The notes: generated from the sequence alone by a model not told the origin. DNA of 64,000 nt from Alteribacter populi (GCF_002352765.1 NZ_KZ293963.1:2688368-2752367), one strand, 5' to 3'. Positions 34,275 through 43,303 are shown, counted from the first letter of the stretch. Numbers and translations are program-made.

Positions 34275-34520
34275 ACGTATTGGGTTTATACGTAAGGACT
34301 AGAGTCACAAGCCAACGCTGAGATTCGTAGGCTATTTTTCCCGCACTCCTTGAACATCCTCTCAATGTACGTTCAAGGAGGAGGACAAAAAGAGACAAGA
34401 AGATCAAGGCGGTGCAGTGGCGAAGCCCGGAACGTATTGGGTTTATACGTGAGGACTAGAGTCACAAGCCAACGCTGAGATTCGTAGGCTATTTTTCCCG
34501 CACTCCTTGAACATCCTCTC
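34275..34520. repeat. Tandem one-and-a-half copies of family B (variant ends)
   Basis: An 85-bp block (AACGTATTGGGTTTATACGT, then AGTCACAAGCCAACGCTGAG, then GGCTATTTTTCCCGCACTCC) occurs at 34275 and again at 34431, a 156-bp period. On the minus strand the complete unit begins GTTCAAGGAG and ends CTCCTTGAAC. These are the compensated counterparts of the GTTCAAAAAG/CTTTTTGAAC ends at 18740. It fills the whole thiolase-mmgB gap. Confidence 0.8.
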
Positions 34521-35699
34521 TTATACTTGAATCATCACCGCATCACCCTGACCACCACCACTACAAATCGAAGCAATTCCAATACCGCCGCCTCTTCGCT
34601 TCAACTCATAAGCAAGAGTTAAAATGACGCGGGTTCCACTGGCACCGATTGGGTGACCTAGAGCAACGGCTCCACCGTTGACGTTAATTTTTTCTGGGTC
34701 AAGGTCGGCTATTTTTCCGCTTGCTAAGGACACAGCAGCAAAGGCTTCGTTTACTTCGAATAAATCAATGTCACTTAAGGATTTCCCTGTTTTTTCAAGA
34801 AGCTTATTGATGACGAGACCTGGTGTTTTCGGGAAATTTTCAGGCTCTACTGCAAGCTGAGTGTGGGCTAAAATGGTAGCTAATGGTTCAAGGCCTTGCT
34901 CTTTTGCTTTGTTTTCATCCATGACGACTAGCGCTGCAGCTCCGTCATTGACACCGGGTGCATTTCCGGCGGTAATCGTTCCATCCGCTCCGAATACAGG
35001 CTTTAGTTTGCCAAGCGTTTCAACGGACGTGTCACCTCGAGGAGATTCATCATCGTTTACGACAAACGGGTCTTTTTTACGCTGTGGTACTTCGACTGGC
35101 ACGATTTCTTCTGCGAACTTGCCTGACTCCATCGCTTCGACAGCACGCTGGTGGCTTCGGTAAGACCATTGATCTTGTTCTTCTCTCGTTAAACCGTACT
35201 CATTTGCTGTGTTGTTTCCGTAGTTACCCATATGAACACCTTTAAACGTACACGTGAGTCCGTCATGAATCATCATATCTTCAAATTTTGTCGGCCCCAT
35301 TTTCAAGCCAAACCGGGCATTTTTTACGAAATAAGGTGCTTGACTCATTGATTCCATTCCGCCGGCAACCACTGTATCGTGCTCCCCAGAACGAATTAAA
35401 ATATCGGCTAATGTGACACTTCTCATTCCAGAAGCACACACTTTGTTGATCGTTTCTGTTTCTGTTTCCCACGGAATTCCTGCTTGATACATCGCTTGAC
35501 GAGAAGGTAGCTGGCCTTGGCCCCCTTGTAAGACTGAGCCCATGATCACATGTTGAACGTCTTTTCCTTCAAGATTGCCTCGTTTCAAAGCTTCAGCAAT
35601 TGCCTTTCCTCCAAGTTCGGATGCACTAAAGCCAGATAATTTTCCACCTAATTTACCTACTGGTGTTCTCGCCCCACTTATAATTACAGATTTTGCCAT
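34521..35699 (-). CDS. mmgA: Acetyl-CoA acetyltransferase (thiolase)
   Basis: Last step of beta-oxidation or reversible acetoacetyl-CoA formation. The 392-residue product has the acyl-accepting cysteine in NKVCASGMRS, AGGMESMSQAPY, the His of GHPIGASGTR and the second cysteine in SICSGGGQGDA. ATG 35699 has GGAGG eight bases upstream and begins MAKSVIISGARTP. An upstream TTG adds two residues only. A TGAACG/CGTTCA palindrome at 35751-35764 suggests separate transcriptional control from fadF. Confidence 0.95.
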   Translation of the reverse strand: MAKSVIISGARTPVGKLGGKLSGFSASELGGKAIAEALKRGNLEGKDVQHVIMGSVLQGGQGQLPSRQAMYQAGIPWETETETINKVCASGMRSVTLADILIRSGEHDTVVAGGMESMSQAPYFVKNARFGLKMGPTKFEDMMIHDGLTCTFKGVHMGNYGNNTANEYGLTREEQDQWSYRSHQRAVEAMESGKFAEEIVPVEVPQRKKDPFVVNDDESPRGDTSVETLGKLKPVFGADGTITAGNAPGVNDGAAALVVMDENKAKEQGLEPLATILAHTQLAVEPENFPKTPGLVINKLLEKTGKSLSDIDLFEVNEAFAAVSLASGKIADLDPEKINVNGGAVALGHPIGASGTRVILTLAYELKRRGGGIGIASICSGGGQGDAVMIQV

Positions 35700-35750
35700 T
35701 TCCAATTCCTCCTTTTAGATAGTTCACATTCATCTGTTTAACAAGTCGAT

Positions 35751-35764
35751 TGAACGCTCGTTCA
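35751..35764. promoter_or_regulatory. FadR-like palindrome upstream of the thiolase gene
   Basis: TGAACGCTCGTTCA is a TGAACG dyad with a 2-bp centre, 52 bp upstream of the thiolase ATG. It resembles TetR-type fatty-acid regulator sites. No clear -10/-35 pair could be placed with it. Confidence 0.45.
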
Positions 35765-35858
35765 GGTAAGCTGCATCGTTAAGAGCACTTGCTGTACGAA
35801 CTTCTTGCTCCTACAGGTTAAGCGCTTTCAACTATTGATAAAAAACCTCTTCATGTAT

Positions 35859-35883
35859 ATTCGGGTGTCACAGACACCCGAAT
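35859..35883. terminator. Hairpin between fadF and the thiolase gene
   Basis: ATTCGGGTGTC and GACACCCGAAT form a perfect 11-bp stem with a 3-nt loop. On the minus strand a T6 run follows 15 bases later, so it may attenuate or terminate the fadF transcript rather than end it sharply. Confidence 0.55.
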
Positions 35884-35916
35884 CAATTTAATTTTCACGA
35901 CAGTATTACTATTTCG

Positions 35917-37992
35917 TTAAACGGAGACTGATTCCTTTTTTGTTTCTAAAGATTTTTCTAAAATTTCAACAATATCCAATGTTTTAACTGATTCTTCTAC
36001 TTCTTTCGATTTTGTTCCATCGCTTAGCATCGTTAAGCAATACGGGCAAGCACTCCCGATTACCGACGGACTAGTCGCTAGGGCCTGTTCTGTTCTTGCT
36101 TCATTTACGCGAGTACCCGTATCCTCTTCCATCCACATCATGCCTCCGCCTGCTCCACAGCACATCCCGTTTTCACGGTTACGTTCCATTTCAACGACAT
36201 TGACTCCTGGAATCGCTTTTAAGATTTCGCGAGGTGGATCATACACATCATTGTAACGGCCAAGGTAACAAGAATCGTGATACGTTATCGTTTCGTTCAC
36301 TTCTTTTGTTGGTTTAATGCGCCCTTCTCGAAGAAGTTCAAAAAGCAGTTCAGTATGGTGATACACTTCTGCTTCTAGCCCGAAATCCGGATATTCATTT
36401 TTTAACGTATTGTATGCGTGAGGATCAAAGGTGACGATTTTTTTTACGTCATTTTTCTCAAATTCCTGGATGTTAGCGGTTGCAAGCTCTTGGAATAAAA
36501 ATTCGTTTCCGATTCGACGAGGTGTATCTCCAGAGTTCTTTTCCTTGTTTCCTAGAATCGCAAATTTTACACCGGCTTCGTTCATTACTTTCGCAAACGA
36601 TTGAGCAATCTTCTGACTTCTGTTGTCATACGAGCCCATGGAACCGACGAAGAAAAGATAATCAAATTCTTCTCCAGCCTTCTTAAGCTCTTTTACTGTT
36701 GGTGCATAAATATCGTCGCGTCCTTCACGCCACTTTTCACGTTCTTTACGGTTAATTCCCCATGGGTTTCCTTGGCGTTCGATATTTGTAATCGCACGCT
36801 GAGCTTCCGGGTCCATCTTCCCTTCTGTCAGAACGAGATAACGGCGCATATCGATAATTTTATCTACGTGCTCATTGGCCACTGGACATTGATCTTCACA
36901 GTTACGGCAAGTTGTACAAGCCCATAATTCTTCTTCTGTAATAACGTCACCAATCAGGTTCACATCGTAGACCTCAGATGTAGCAGCGAGCTGATTTCCT
37001 TTTGTATGAGTAAATGCGTATGACGGCATCCAAGGGTTTCGGGATGTAACTGCCGCCCCTTTTTCCGTTAAGTGATCTCTCATTTTTAGAATTAGGTCCA
37101 TTGGCGAGAGCATTTTCCCTGTTCCCGTTGCCGGACACATGTTTGTACAACGTCCGCATTCAACACACGCATAGAGGTCGAGAAGCTGCTTCTGGTCAAA
37201 CTCTTCGATCTCATTTTTACCAAACTTCTCTGCATCTTCATCCTCAAAATTAATAGGCTTGAGTTGACCTGTTTTATGGGTGGGACCAAGAAAAACATTG
37301 GCAGGTCCGGCAATTAAGTGAGCGTGCTTGGACTGCGGAATGTACACTAAAAAGGTTAATAAGAACAATAAGTGCATCCACCAAAATACAAAGAAAAGCG
37401 CTCCTGCAGCTGTTCCTCCTATCGGTGTAAATACAGTGGCGATTGTCGATGCAATCGGTTCTGCGACGGTTGTGGATTTCTCGAGCCAGATGATTTCCAT
37501 TCCTTTTGCAAACAGCTTAGAAATCATCAGACCCCCGATGAAAATGAGAACAAGTCCTGCTTTAAAATTTCGCTTTAATCGCACAAGCTTTTCAACGTAA
37601 CGCCGATAAAAGGCCCATACGACAGCAATGAGAATCATAACAACAACAAGTTCCTGGAAAAACGTAAAGAAAGGATAAACCGGTCCTAAAGGTAAATGGG
37701 AGCCCGGCGCAAGACCTTTCCATATCACGTCGATCGCGCTAAACTGTACGAGCAAAAACCCGTAAAAAAACATGATGTGGATGATCCCACTTTTTTTATC
37801 TTTCAATAATTTTTTCTGACCAAAAACCTGGGTAAACACCGCTTCCTTACGTTCTTGCATGGTTCGGTTAAATTCAGCCTTTTGACCAAGCTTGATGTAC
37901 TCCATTCTCGTTTTGACTAAACTTGCAAACAAATAGACCGCGTAACCGGTTACAAGAATGAACATCAGCCAATTGATAAGAATTGGATCCAT
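35917..37992 (-). CDS. fadF: FadF/YwjF membrane Fe-S oxidoreductase
   Basis: Probable electron conduit from acyl-CoA dehydrogenases/ETF to the quinone pool. The 691-residue product has about six membrane helices at the N-terminus (to about 240; NarI-like). Two 4Fe-4S motifs follow, CVECGRCTNMCPATG (about 275) and CTTCRNCEDQCPVANEH. Next come two CCG-type modules, YHDSCYLGRYND and NGMCCGAGGGMM, as in heterodisulfide reductase D. In B. subtilis ywjF is adjacent to acdA and co-regulated by FadR. A FadR-like palindrome covers its -35 region here. Confidence 0.92.
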   Translation of the reverse strand: MDPILINWLMFILVTGYAVYLFASLVKTRMEYIKLGQKAEFNRTMQERKEAVFTQVFGQKKLLKDKKSGIIHIMFFYGFLLVQFSAIDVIWKGLAPGSHLPLGPVYPFFTFFQELVVVMILIAVVWAFYRRYVEKLVRLKRNFKAGLVLIFIGGLMISKLFAKGMEIIWLEKSTTVAEPIASTIATVFTPIGGTAAGALFFVFWWMHLLFLLTFLVYIPQSKHAHLIAGPANVFLGPTHKTGQLKPINFEDEDAEKFGKNEIEEFDQKQLLDLYACVECGRCTNMCPATGTGKMLSPMDLILKMRDHLTEKGAAVTSRNPWMPSYAFTHTKGNQLAATSEVYDVNLIGDVITEEELWACTTCRNCEDQCPVANEHVDKIIDMRRYLVLTEGKMDPEAQRAITNIERQGNPWGINRKEREKWREGRDDIYAPTVKELKKAGEEFDYLFFVGSMGSYDNRSQKIAQSFAKVMNEAGVKFAILGNKEKNSGDTPRRIGNEFLFQELATANIQEFEKNDVKKIVTFDPHAYNTLKNEYPDFGLEAEVYHHTELLFELLREGRIKPTKEVNETITYHDSCYLGRYNDVYDPPREILKAIPGVNVVEMERNRENGMCCGAGGGMMWMEEDTGTRVNEARTEQALATSPSVIGSACPYCLTMLSDGTKSKEVEESVKTLDIVEILEKSLETKKESVSV

Positions 37993-38093
37993 GATGTAAA
38001 ACAGCTCCTTTCAGTCTCTGCTTTTTTCAAAAGGTGACCCTAAATAATCGAAAGAGAACCCCTTTTCTGAAAATAGAATGAATTTTGTATTTT

Positions 38094-38126
38094 ATTATAG
38101 CATAAGAGAAGTGAATGAGCATTCAC
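38094..38126 (-). promoter_or_regulatory. fadF promoter with FadR-like operator
   Basis: On the minus strand a perfect TATAAT (38094-38099) lies about 100 bp upstream of fadF. The palindrome GTGAATG-AG-CATTCAC (38111-38126) covers the expected -35 position (38117-38122), which itself is poor. The half-site TGAATG matches the TGAATGA/TCATTCA half-sites of the B. subtilis FadR box. Repression by the TetR protein at 29215 is inferred. Confidence 0.65.
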
Positions 38127-38343
38127 TCGAGTGAAATTTTGTAGAAAATTCTTCTATCGTAATGAAATACGTGAGAATGAGCGATTCGATATTCGATCAA
38201 GTCCTTTTTTTAAGAGGATAATTACCGTCTTAGCCAAAGAGGAATATAGCTTTTGTATCATCTCAACCGAATAGGCCAAACTACTAACTATAGATAAACT
38301 TCCCTCAAAATTTTGAATCACTTCTATCTAGGAGGTCTCGTCG
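38127..38343. other. Divergent gap upstream of cls
   Basis: No gene, hairpin or dispersed repeat is evident. The last 20 bases hold the cls ribosome site (GGAGG). Confidence 0.4.
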
Positions 38344-39546
38344 TTGACCATTCTCTATATCATTTCTATCGCTGTTATCGTCATTATTTTATGGTTTTTT
38401 ATCGATTTTCTAATTGCTCGACTTCTTCATCGGAAAAACATTCAGCCCTTTAAAGAGCCTCCAATAAGAAAAAGCGATGTCGAATTTTTTGCAAGCGGTG
38501 ATAAATTATTTCAGCACCTTTTAGGAGAAATAGAACAAGCGACACACCATATCCATATCCTTTTTTATATTTTCAGAGATGACAATATTGGTCAAAAAAT
38601 GTTGGATAAACTGAAAGACAAGGCTAATGAAGGGGTAGAAATCAGATTAATGGTCGACTTCATGGGAATGAAGATTGCTCGAAAGAATCGAAAGCTGTTA
38701 AAAAAAGCTGGCATCCATTTTGTGATTTCTAATAAACCTTCCTTTCCGTTTTTCTTTTATAGCATGAATAAACGTAATCACCGAAAAGTGACAGTAATCG
38801 ATGGTGAAATTGCCTACCTTGGCGGGTTTAACGTCGGTGATGAATATTTAGGAAGGGACCCAAACTTCGGGCCATGGCGGGATTACCATCTTGCTGTAAA
38901 AGGTGAAGGAGTGGAAGACTTACAAAGACAATTCTTACTTGATTGGAAAAGCGCATCATCCGAAGACCTCGTTCAAAGAGAGCGCTATTACCCTCAGCAA
39001 CGACCGGGTCGAAAAGAGATTCAAATTCTATCTTTAGACGGTGACCACGGTAAAGAAGTTACCCTAAAGCTTATAAACAGCGCTAAACATAAGCTATTTA
39101 TTGGAAGCCCTTACTTTATCCCGGGCAAAGAGATTAAAGATGCTTTAATCAATGCAGCTAAACGCGGTGTGGATATCCAAGTTATTTTGCCTAAAAAGCC
39201 TGATCATCCACTCGTCATCCATGCGGCCTACCCTTACTTCCAACCACTAATCAATGCAGGAATTGATATTTATTTATATTTCCAGGGCTTTTATCACTCA
39301 AAAGCGATCATAATAGATGACAAAATTTGTGATATTGGTACAGCTAATTTTGACCAGCGAAGCTTTCACTTAAACCATGAAGTGAACTGTCTCATCCATG
39401 ACGAAGACTGGACTCAACAAGTCATGGAGCAAGTAGATCAAGACTTGAACCGAAGTGAAAGGGTAACGATTAACCACCTTAATGACCGATCATTAGGTAA
39501 ACGGTTAAAGGAACTAGTCGCTACTACTTTTTCACCATTAATGTAA
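38344..39546 (+). CDS. ywjE: Cardiolipin synthase-like phospholipase D family protein (YwjE type)
   Basis: Condenses phosphatidylglycerol to cardiolipin in characterised relatives. The 400-residue product has one N-terminal membrane helix (about 3-25) and two phospholipase D modules with HxKxxxxD motifs: NHRKVTVIDG (about 150) and YHSKAIIIDD (about 320). There is only one helix, where ClsA has two, which fits the YwjE/YwiE minor type. The start is TTG 38344, eight bases after GGAGG. Forms a plus-strand pair with uvsE as in B. subtilis. Confidence 0.9.
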   Translation: MTILYIISIAVIVIILWFFIDFLIARLLHRKNIQPFKEPPIRKSDVEFFASGDKLFQHLLGEIEQATHHIHILFYIFRDDNIGQKMLDKLKDKANEGVEIRLMVDFMGMKIARKNRKLLKKAGIHFVISNKPSFPFFFYSMNKRNHRKVTVIDGEIAYLGGFNVGDEYLGRDPNFGPWRDYHLAVKGEGVEDLQRQFLLDWKSASSEDLVQRERYYPQQRPGRKEIQILSLDGDHGKEVTLKLINSAKHKLFIGSPYFIPGKEIKDALINAAKRGVDIQVILPKKPDHPLVIHAAYPYFQPLINAGIDIYLYFQGFYHSKAIIIDDKICDIGTANFDQRSFHLNHEVNCLIHDEDWTQQVMEQVDQDLNRSERVTINHLNDRSLGKRLKELVATTFSPLM

Positions 39547-39586
39547 TCGGTACACATATAAACGATCCACCAAAGGAAGGCTGCTT

Positions 39587-40543
39587 ATGAAAATAAGGTT
39601 TGGGTTTGTTGCTCATGCTACTTCGTTGCATAAATGCTCTCCTTCACACACAATAACCTGGGCTCAAGCAAAAAAGCTGACGAAAACAGAACGGAAAAAT
39701 AAATTAATGGAGGTCACAGCCAAAAACATAGCCCATACAAAAAGGGCGATTCATTATTGTATAGCACAAGAATTTGACTTATTTCGCCTCTCTTCAGCTA
39801 TGGTCCCTCTTGCTACCCATCCGGATGTTATGTGGGATTTTGTTGAGCCTTTTCAACAGGAGTGGAGACAGCTCGGAAAATTGATTTCTGACCACGGAAT
39901 TCGGGTTAGTTTTCATCCCAACCAATTCACTCTCTTTACGTCAGATAAAAGTGAGGTAACTGAACGTTCAGTTAAGGACCTCCACTTTCATAATAAGATG
40001 GCAAATGCGATGTGTTTACCAGAGTGTCGTTTTGTTCTTCATATAGGGGGGATTTATGGGAATAAGGAAGCTGCCATTGAGCGGTTTCATAAAAATGTTC
40101 GTGTATTGCCTGCACATTTGAAAGATCGGTTAATGTTTGAAAATGACGATAAATCTTATCACGCTTACGACGTATTAGGCATATGTATAGAAGAGCAGCT
40201 CCCTTTTGTGTTTGATTATCACCATCACGTCGTCCACCAGGGAGAACGTACACTAGAAGACATTTTGCCGCAAATGATCAAAACATGGGAACATACCAAG
40301 CTCCCTCCAAAAATACACTTGTCTTCACCTAAGGACGGAAACCGTTCACGAGCCCATGCTGACAGGTTGGATCTGTCATTTGTACGACCATTCCTTGAAT
40401 CGATGAGGGCCTTTGACACTGATTTTGATGTCATGATTGAAGCGAAACAAAAAGACAAAGCTCTCCTTCACTTCCTTAATGACCTTGAAAAAATAAGGGG
40501 TGTCAATCGCCTTTCTGGAGGAACCATTGCGTACAAACCATAA
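39587..40543 (+). CDS. uvsE: UV DNA damage endonuclease UvsE
   Basis: Nicks DNA 5' to UV photoproducts in an alternative excision pathway. The 318-residue TIM-barrel product has the metal-site residues of the UVDE family: FRLSSAMVPLATH, RVSFHPNQFT (His), FVLHIGGIYGNK, MFENDDK (Glu), FVFDYHHH (Asp/His) and MIEAKQKDKAL (Glu and the modified-lysine region). AAGGAAGG precedes the ATG. 40 bp after cls, so co-transcription is likely. In spore formers such repair supports germinating spores. Confidence 0.94.
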   Translation: MKIRFGFVAHATSLHKCSPSHTITWAQAKKLTKTERKNKLMEVTAKNIAHTKRAIHYCIAQEFDLFRLSSAMVPLATHPDVMWDFVEPFQQEWRQLGKLISDHGIRVSFHPNQFTLFTSDKSEVTERSVKDLHFHNKMANAMCLPECRFVLHIGGIYGNKEAAIERFHKNVRVLPAHLKDRLMFENDDKSYHAYDVLGICIEEQLPFVFDYHHHVVHQGERTLEDILPQMIKTWEHTKLPPKIHLSSPKDGNRSRAHADRLDLSFVRPFLESMRAFDTDFDVMIEAKQKDKALLHFLNDLEKIRGVNRLSGGTIAYKP

Positions 40544-40574
40544 GCAACTTTTAATGGAAAGCTGTTTTTTTAAG

Positions 40575-40597
40575 AAAAACCGCATAGCGGTCTTTTA
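40575..40597 (+). terminator. Terminator after uvsE
   Basis: ACCGC-ATAG-CGGT followed by CTTTTATT. The same 24-bp string, with the same TATTAAAAA tail, ends modB at 54797, so this terminator is the left end of repeat family A. Confidence 0.7.
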
Positions 40598-40635
40598 TTA
40601 AAAAACTCTTTTCTAAAAGATTGTTGCTATTTGAA

Positions 40636-40663
40636 CGTTAGGCAAGCGTACGCTTGCCTAACG
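40636..40663. repeat. Perfect 28-bp palindrome
   Basis: The arm CGTTAGGCAAGCGT (40636-40649) is followed directly by its exact complement (40650-40663), with no loop. There is no adjacent T run. It lies between the uvsE terminator and the metal ATPase, 330 bp from the latter's start. Could be an operator for a dimeric regulator, a cruciform site or a remnant; nothing nearby decides. Confidence 0.75.
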
Positions 40664-40680
40664 AAATATAAACACTTGAG

Positions 40681-40703
40681 GGCTGCCAATTATGCAGCCT
40701 TTT
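40681..40703 (+). terminator. Small hairpin GGCTGC/GCAGCC
   Basis: GGCTGC-CAATTAT-GCAGCC followed by TTTTG; a possible second plus-strand terminator after uvsE. Confidence 0.5.
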
Positions 40704-40739
40704 GTGCAGAGTTAAGCAAGTATAAAAACCCACGCTTCA

Positions 40740-40860
40740 ATGTCTAGCTCCAGGCGCCATTGGCTCGTGTCAAATAACCTGCCCGGTCAAAAGTAAAAAG
40801 CACTTTTTATCGGACAGAAATTTGCATGTCGTCGGGTAAGGGAGCCTTACTCTTTTCTTT
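40740..40860. repeat. Dispersed repeat family E, copy 1
   Basis: Landmarks CTAGCTCCAGGCGCC, CTCGTGTCAAATAACCTGCC, AAAAGTAAAAAGCACTTTTT, ATCGGACAGAA, TTTGCAT, GTCGTCGGG. The same order occurs on the opposite strand at 47700-47820 and a short piece at 57135-57180. Intergenic, no coding potential. Confidence 0.6.
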
Positions 40861-40992
40861 ATTGTTTCTGTTTCAAAACAGAAGGAAAAAAGAACCACAT
40901 CTCCTCCTTTTACGGTGGACAGCTGTTTATCGGCACTTTTTCACCTCCTCTTATGATGATTGTTGTTCTCATTTAGAAGGGAGAGAATAATC

Positions 40993-42942
40993 ATGAAAAA
41001 TACAAAAATTTCATTTTCATTGTTATATCCTCATCGAGAATTGATCTTTGCTATTATTGGAGGCTTGTGCCTAGTAACTGGATTTTTATTTGATCGTTCT
41101 GGCCTAAGTTCATGGGCTATATTTTTCTATTTGTGGGCTTTTAGTATCGGGGGATTTTATAAAGCAAAGGAAGGCGTTTTAGATCTCGTAAAGGATAGAT
41201 CGCTCAATGTTGAAATTCTTATGATCATCGCCGCTATCGGTGCCGCATCGATAGGCTATTGGGGTGAAGGGGCTATTTTAATTTTTATTTTTTCATTAAG
41301 TGGAGCTCTGGAAACATACACTTTGCAGAAAAGTGAACAGGATCTTACAAAGCTTATGAAGCTTGCCCCTGAAGAAGCCACTATACTTAAAGATAATGGT
41401 CGAACAGAAACAGTAGCAGTAGAAAACCTCCAAATCGGGGACCGAATTCTTGTGAAACCTGGTGAACGTATTCCAGCCGACGGAGTTATTATAACTGGAA
41501 ATAGTCTGGTCGATGAAGCGACGATCACTGGTGAATCGATGCCAGTTACGAAATCAAAAGCAGATGACGTATTCAATGGTACGATCAACGGGAGCGGTTC
41601 CATGACCATCAAAGTGTCAAAACGAAACGCCGACTCTTTGTTTCAAAAGATGATTACTCTCGTTCAACAAGCAAAGTCCTCTCGCCCACCTAGTCAACAA
41701 TTTATTGAACGGATTGAAGGTCCTTACGTTCTCATCGTATTACTCGTTGTTACTTTCATGCTCATCGTCCCTCCGCTCTTTCTTGGCACCCCTTTTCAAG
41801 AGACCTTTTATCGCGCGATGGTGCTTCTCGTTGTAGCTTCTCCTTGTGCAGTTGTCGCTTCCGTCATGCCTGCCCTCTTATCAGCCATCTCTACCGGCGC
41901 CAGGCACAGCATTCTCGTTAAAGAAGGCTTGTATTTAGAACAATTGTCAAAAACATGCGTAGTCGCTTTTGACAAGACAGGAACGCTCACACTAGGAAAG
42001 CCCGAAGTAACCGGTGTTTATGCGATGAACGACGAACAATTACCCATGATTCTCGCTTCCCTTGCTGCTATAGAACAACATTCAAACCACCCACTCGCCC
42101 GCGCGATTCACCACTACTGCAAGCAGAAAACAGAGGTTTTCCCAAAAGTAAATGCCATTGAAGACGTCCCTGGATACGGGGTAAAAGCTGAAATTAATGG
42201 AGTTGAGTGGAGAATTGGCCGTAAAAACTTCTTGAACATTTCGAACTCCTCCGAGATTTTTAAAGAAGTAAACATGAAAATTACTGATTTGGAACAAGCA
42301 GGCCATACCTTCGTTTTTGTATCTAGAAATGATACATTCATCACATTCATAGCTTTAAAAGACAAAGTCCGGCCCCAAGCAGCAAGCACAATAGACGCTC
42401 TTTCTAAAATAGGATTAACAACGATTATGATAACGGGTGATCAGCATACAACAGCACAATCAATCGCCAAAGAAATCGGCGTCGATGGTTTTATTTCCGA
42501 GTGCCTTCCCGAACAAAAAGTAAAAGAAGTGGAGCGTTTAAGAGAAAAGTACGGTTCTGTCGTTATGGTGGGCGATGGTGTAAATGATGCCCCAGCACTA
42601 GCACAAGCGAACACAGGGATTGCAATGGGTTCAGGAACTGATGTTGCCATCGACACAGCAGATATCGTACTCATGAATAATGAACTAGAAAAAATAACGC
42701 TCTCCTTTCAACTGTCCAAACGATTAAATAGAGTCGTCAAACAAAATTTGATTTTTTCAGTTGCCGTTATTCTTTTATTACTAACCGCAAACTTCGCTCA
42801 GCAGCTTACGTTACCACTTGGGGTCATTGGCCACGAAGGCAGCACGTTAGTCGTTATTTTAAATGGCCTTCGATTGCTGAGGACAGGGAAATCGAAGGCC
42901 TCAAAGACAACCGAAAGTGAAGCCGCCGTATATGGGTCGTAA
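40993..42942 (+). CDS. P1B-4-type metal efflux ATPase (PfeT/ZosA-like)
   Basis: Membrane cation-exporting ATPase. The 649-residue product lacks an N-terminal heavy-metal-binding domain and has about six membrane helices, the actuator TITGESMP, the metal-site SPCAVVAS in helix 4, DKTGTLT (phosphorylated Asp), SNHPLARAI (nucleotide site), GDGVNDAPAL and HEGST in the last helix. SPC plus HEG(G/S)T defines group P1B-4, whose members export Fe(II), Co(II) or Zn(II); B. subtilis PfeT is the nearest concept. ATG 40993 has GGGAGAG seven bases upstream. No PerR or Fur box is evident. Confidence 0.88.
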   Translation: MKNTKISFSLLYPHRELIFAIIGGLCLVTGFLFDRSGLSSWAIFFYLWAFSIGGFYKAKEGVLDLVKDRSLNVEILMIIAAIGAASIGYWGEGAILIFIFSLSGALETYTLQKSEQDLTKLMKLAPEEATILKDNGRTETVAVENLQIGDRILVKPGERIPADGVIITGNSLVDEATITGESMPVTKSKADDVFNGTINGSGSMTIKVSKRNADSLFQKMITLVQQAKSSRPPSQQFIERIEGPYVLIVLLVVTFMLIVPPLFLGTPFQETFYRAMVLLVVASPCAVVASVMPALLSAISTGARHSILVKEGLYLEQLSKTCVVAFDKTGTLTLGKPEVTGVYAMNDEQLPMILASLAAIEQHSNHPLARAIHHYCKQKTEVFPKVNAIEDVPGYGVKAEINGVEWRIGRKNFLNISNSSEIFKEVNMKITDLEQAGHTFVFVSRNDTFITFIALKDKVRPQAASTIDALSKIGLTTIMITGDQHTTAQSIAKEIGVDGFISECLPEQKVKEVERLREKYGSVVMVGDGVNDAPALAQANTGIAMGSGTDVAIDTADIVLMNNELEKITLSFQLSKRLNRVVKQNLIFSVAVILLLLTANFAQQLTLPLGVIGHEGSTLVVILNGLRLLRTGKSKASKTTESEAAVYGS

Positions 42943-42954
42943 GCTTCTATAATA

Positions 42955-43246
42955 GAGGCTGCTGAATAAGTAGCATACGCCTACATGGCAAGAGGATATG
43001 TTCTTTCTCATGGAGAGAATCTGCAAGGAAATACCTCTTCTTTTGCTAAAAGCCTTGCACTTGATTTTGAGAGAGCCAAGGGTGCTGCTGCAATGGTCTT
43101 CTTGCGACGAGGAACCGCAGGAGCAGCAGAAGACCCCGCAGTGAGCACGCCTTTCGCGAATGAGGAGGCTGAAGCGTTGCCTGCGGAAAGCGAAGCCATG
43201 GAAGCGGCACCCTTTGTATTTGAGTTCTAGAGTTATTCAGCAATCC
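42955..43246. mobile_element. Complete 292-bp MITE (family D) with 8-bp target duplication
   Basis: Left end GAGGCTGCTGAATAA, right end TTATTCAGCAATCCC: a shared TGCTGAATAA/TTATTCAGCA terminal inverted repeat. CTATAATA occurs directly before (42947-42954) and after (43247-43254) the element, an exact 8-bp target duplication. The interior holds short frames with no ribosome site or homology and no transposase, so it must be mobilised in trans. It landed in the T-rich tail of the hydrolase terminator. Right-end fragments occur at 22224, 25634 and 56948. Confidence 0.85.
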
Positions 43247-43254
43247 CTATAATA

Positions 43255-43303
43255 AAAACGCTCTAACTTTCTGGGGGCGGTACCAGTGCGGGTCAAGCGT
43301 TTT
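43255..43303 (-). terminator. Terminator of the hydrolase gene
   Basis: Minus-strand AAAACGCT (43296-43303) pairs with AGCGTTTT (43255-43262), followed by TATTATAG. The 3' edge is the MITE target site. The stem overlaps the last codons of the hydrolase gene. Confidence 0.6.

Noticed and set aside
42985..43243. Small frames inside the MITE (63, 65 and 81 residues)
   Set aside because: No ribosome site, no transposase motif, and they overlap each other on both strands. Part of the non-coding interior.
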